From Clostridia bacterium (GTDB taxonomy: Bacteria > Bacillota > Clostridia > Oscillospirales > CAG-272): DNA of 14,349 nt. This document shows positions 12,907 to 14,349 of this stretch, in pieces. The stretch lies in contig JAFTMU010000278.1 of the NCBI GenBank assembly GCA_017452215.1, forward strand, positions 1 through 14,349, in the 5' to 3' direction. Position numbers and translations under genes: made by a program. The notes below the pieces were generated by a model, which searched no databases, had not been told where the DNA came from, and was given only the letters and a program-made list of their open reading frames with translations. The stretch's first letter is position 1; the number at the start of each line of letters is the position of its first letter.

Positions 12907-14010
12907 ATGAATATTTGTTGCACGTGTGATCTGTGGGAATATCTTGCCGCAACACCGACAACGATCGTGATGTATGGGATGGGAAACGGTGCCGACAAGA
13001 TTTTAAAGGCATGTGCCGAAAAGGGGATTACTGTCAGTGACTTTTTTGCCAGCGACGGCTTTGTGCGCGGGCACAGCTTTCACGGAAAAGAGGTGCTGAC
13101 ATGGAATGGAATCAAGGAAAAGTACGGAGTTGAGCGCGTGATCGTGTTACTTTCCTTTGGTACTTCGCGTCCGGAGGTATTGGAAAATATCATGCGGATC
13201 GCTTCGGAGGCGGAGCGTTATGCTCCGGATGTGCCTGCATTTGGAAACGGGCTGTTTGACCGTGCTTTTTTTGAGTGTCACCGCACAGAGCTCGCACAGA
13301 CTTGGGCACTGTTGTCGGATACGGAATCGCGCAGAATTTTTGAAAATGTGATCCTGTTTAAGCTGACGGGGAAGATTACTTATCTTTTACAAGCGGAGAG
13401 CGATCCGCAGGAGATCTGGGAGCAAATGGTGGAGTCCTCCCGTATCCGTACGGCTGCCGATCTCGGTGCATATAACGGAGATACCGTACGGGAGCTTCTC
13501 GACCGTGCCAACGGCTCGGTACGCCGTATTTTTGCCATGGAGCCCGATGCACGGAATTTTCGAAAGCTGAAAGCCTATGCCGAGAGCGAGACACGCGCCG
13601 AGGTTTGTGCCGTTCATGCCGGTGCGTGGTCGGAGAATGCCGAGCTGTGTTTTGACGGAAGCGGAAACCGAAACGCTTCTCTGGAGGCAAACCGCTCGCA
13701 GACGCTTTCCGACCGACCCATCAAGCTTTTGCAGATCTCTGCCAAGCCGCTGGATGACATATTGCACACAGAGGCGGTCGACTATATCAAATATGATGTG
13801 GAGGGCTCGGAAAGGGAAGCACTGTTGGGATCGATAGAGACCATCCGCCGCCATACCCCTACCTTGTTGGTATCTCTCTATCACCGCAACGAGGATCTGT
13901 TTGCACTGCCGCTCCTGATCCGGGAAAGATTTCCCGCATACAGCAGATTTTATATGCGCCGATTTGCCGGTGTGCCGGCTTGGGATCTGAATTTATATTG
14001 TAAAAGGTAA
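12907..14010 (+). CDS. FkbM-family SAM-dependent methyltransferase with N-terminal Rossmann-like domain
   Basis: The protein has 367 residues. The C-terminal half is an FkbM-type methyltransferase. The SAM-binding loop DLGAYNGDT lies at 185-193, the acidic EPD at 212-214, and the family hallmark IKYDVEGSEREALLGS at 294-309, followed by SLYHR (323-327). FkbM enzymes O-methylate hydroxyls on sugars, polyketides and similar molecules. The N-terminal part (about 17-100) starts with VMYGMGNGADKIL and looks like a small nucleotide-binding Rossmann-like fold, as in some glycan-modifying proteins. There is no signal peptide. AAAGGAG lies 9 nt before the ATG. The gene stands alone, with no glycan or polyketide genes in view, so the acceptor is unknown. 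No clear strong terminator follows; only A/T-rich stems are seen at 14050-14075. Confidence 0.85.
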   Translation: MNICCTCDLWEYLAATPTTIVMYGMGNGADKILKACAEKGITVSDFFASDGFVRGHSFHGKEVLTWNGIKEKYGVERVIVLLSFGTSRPEVLENIMRIASEAERYAPDVPAFGNGLFDRAFFECHRTELAQTWALLSDTESRRIFENVILFKLTGKITYLLQAESDPQEIWEQMVESSRIRTAADLGAYNGDTVRELLDRANGSVRRIFAMEPDARNFRKLKAYAESETRAEVCAVHAGAWSENAELCFDGSGNRNASLEANRSQTLSDRPIKLLQISAKPLDDILHTEAVDYIKYDVEGSEREALLGSIETIRRHTPTLLVSLYHRNEDLFALPLLIRERFPAYSRFYMRRFAGVPAWDLNLYCKR

Positions 14011-14079
14011 AACTTTTGAGCTGACAGAGCAGAGTTTTTCGGATATTTTTGAAAAAAATTGTTTTTTTAAAAAAAGGGC

Positions 14080-14108
14080 TTGACAAAACGCTTTCGGCAT
14101 GGTATAAT
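14080..14108 (+). promoter_or_regulatory. Promoter of the tRNA operon
   Basis: TTGACA (14080-14085) and TATAAT (14103-14108) are separated by exactly 17 bp. It lies 44 bp upstream of the first tRNA, as expected for a strong stable-RNA promoter. Confidence 0.93.
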
Positions 14109-14151
14109 ATCACCGTTCCGAAAGCGAGTTGTTCGCAAGCGAGCAGAACTT

Positions 14152-14226
14152 GCTGGTGTGGCTCAATGGCAGAGCAGCTGATTTGTAATCAGCAGGTTGA
14201 TGGTTCGACTCCGTTCACCAGCTCCA
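14152..14226 (+). tRNA. tRNA-Thr (UGU)
   Basis: The acceptor stem GCTGGTG pairs with CACCAGC (14216-14222). The D arm is GCTC-AATGGCA-GAGC. The anticodon stem GCTGA/TCAGC carries loop TTTGTAA, giving anticodon TGT. The T arm contains GGTTCGACTCC. CCA is encoded at 14224-14226. Confidence 0.96.
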
Positions 14227-14229
14227 ACC

Positions 14230-14248
14230 AAGTCCACACGAGTGGACT
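14230..14248 (+). other. Hairpin between the two tRNA genes
   Basis: AAGTCCAC-ACGA-GTGGACTT is an 8-bp stem with a 4-nt loop in the 29-bp spacer between the tRNAs. Only a very short T run (TTTTATAT) follows. It could be a weak terminator or a processing signal in a joint transcript. Confidence 0.45.
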
Positions 14249-14255
14249 TTTATAT

Positions 14256-14341
14256 GGGAGATTTCCCGAGTGGCCAAAGGGGGCAGACTGTAAATCTGTT
14301 GCGTCTACGCTTCGGTGGTCCGAATCCACCATCTCCCACCA
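14256..14341 (+). tRNA. tRNA-Tyr (GUA)
   Basis: The acceptor stem GGGAGAT pairs with ATCTCCC (14331-14337). The anticodon stem GCAGA/TCTGT carries loop CTGTAAA, giving anticodon GTA. A long variable arm is present, as expected for a class II bacterial tRNA-Tyr. The T arm contains GGTCCGAATCC, and CCA is encoded at 14339-14341. It was probably co-transcribed with tRNA-Thr. Confidence 0.95.
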
Positions 14342-14349
14342 ACACAAAA

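Noticed and set aside
14011..14079. Terminator after the FkbM gene
   Set aside because: The only stems (A7/T7 type near 14052-14068, and a poor AAAACT/AGTTTT pair at 14012-14036) lack G+C pairs, so no intrinsic terminator can be called with confidence.

Overview
The window reads as chromosomal DNA of an anaerobic Gram-positive of the Clostridia (Bacillota), probably an uncultured gut-type species. This is inferred from sigma-A-like promoters (TTGACA/TATAAT, usually 17 bp apart), strong AGGAGG-type ribosome binding sites, an oxygen-sensitive indolepyruvate:ferredoxin oxidoreductase, a BspA-type LRR lipoprotein with the C-terminal module common in gut Clostridia, tRNA genes with encoded CCA, and abundant palindromic intergenic repeats. 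No single marker gives the species.

Region 1 (1-641) has no gene that can be defended. It holds two copies of a palindromic repeat (one cut by the window edge), a MITE-like hairpin segment whose inverted relative lies at 8492-8521, and a hairpin behind the first operon.

Region 2 (642-6510, minus strand) is one five-gene operon, in transcription order: AMP-forming acyl-CoA synthetase, iorA, iorB, paaK-like arylacetate-CoA ligase and a tandem ACT-domain protein. Together they can interconvert aromatic acids, aryl-acetyl-CoAs and aryl-pyruvates, with the ACT protein as a likely amino-acid sensor. The promoter is followed by a structured leader with a terminator-like hairpin nested in an outer 8-bp inverted repeat. 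A possible 24-codon leader ORF ends on the start codon of the first gene.

Region 3 (about 6560-8320, plus strand) is visibly AT-richer. It is a small accessory cassette: an XRE-family repressor, a 55-aa AbrB/SpoVT-type regulator and a 231-aa protein I do not recognise. Similar TTGG...CCAA dyads lie in front of both transcription units. The cassette sits between two direct copies of an intergenic sequence, and the right copy carries an orphan -10 box.

Region 4 (8366-10866, minus strand) encodes a large leucine-rich-repeat lipoprotein with its own promoter and a downstream hairpin, followed by a repeat element.

Region 5 (10911-14151) is ordinary chromosome: aspartate kinase (plus), a HIT/Hint protein (minus, sharing a bidirectional terminator with the kinase), and a two-domain FkbM-type methyltransferase (plus), each with a clear promoter.

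Region 6 (14080-14341) is a tRNA operon start: tRNA-Thr(UGU) and tRNA-Tyr(GUA) behind a consensus promoter. It may continue past the window.
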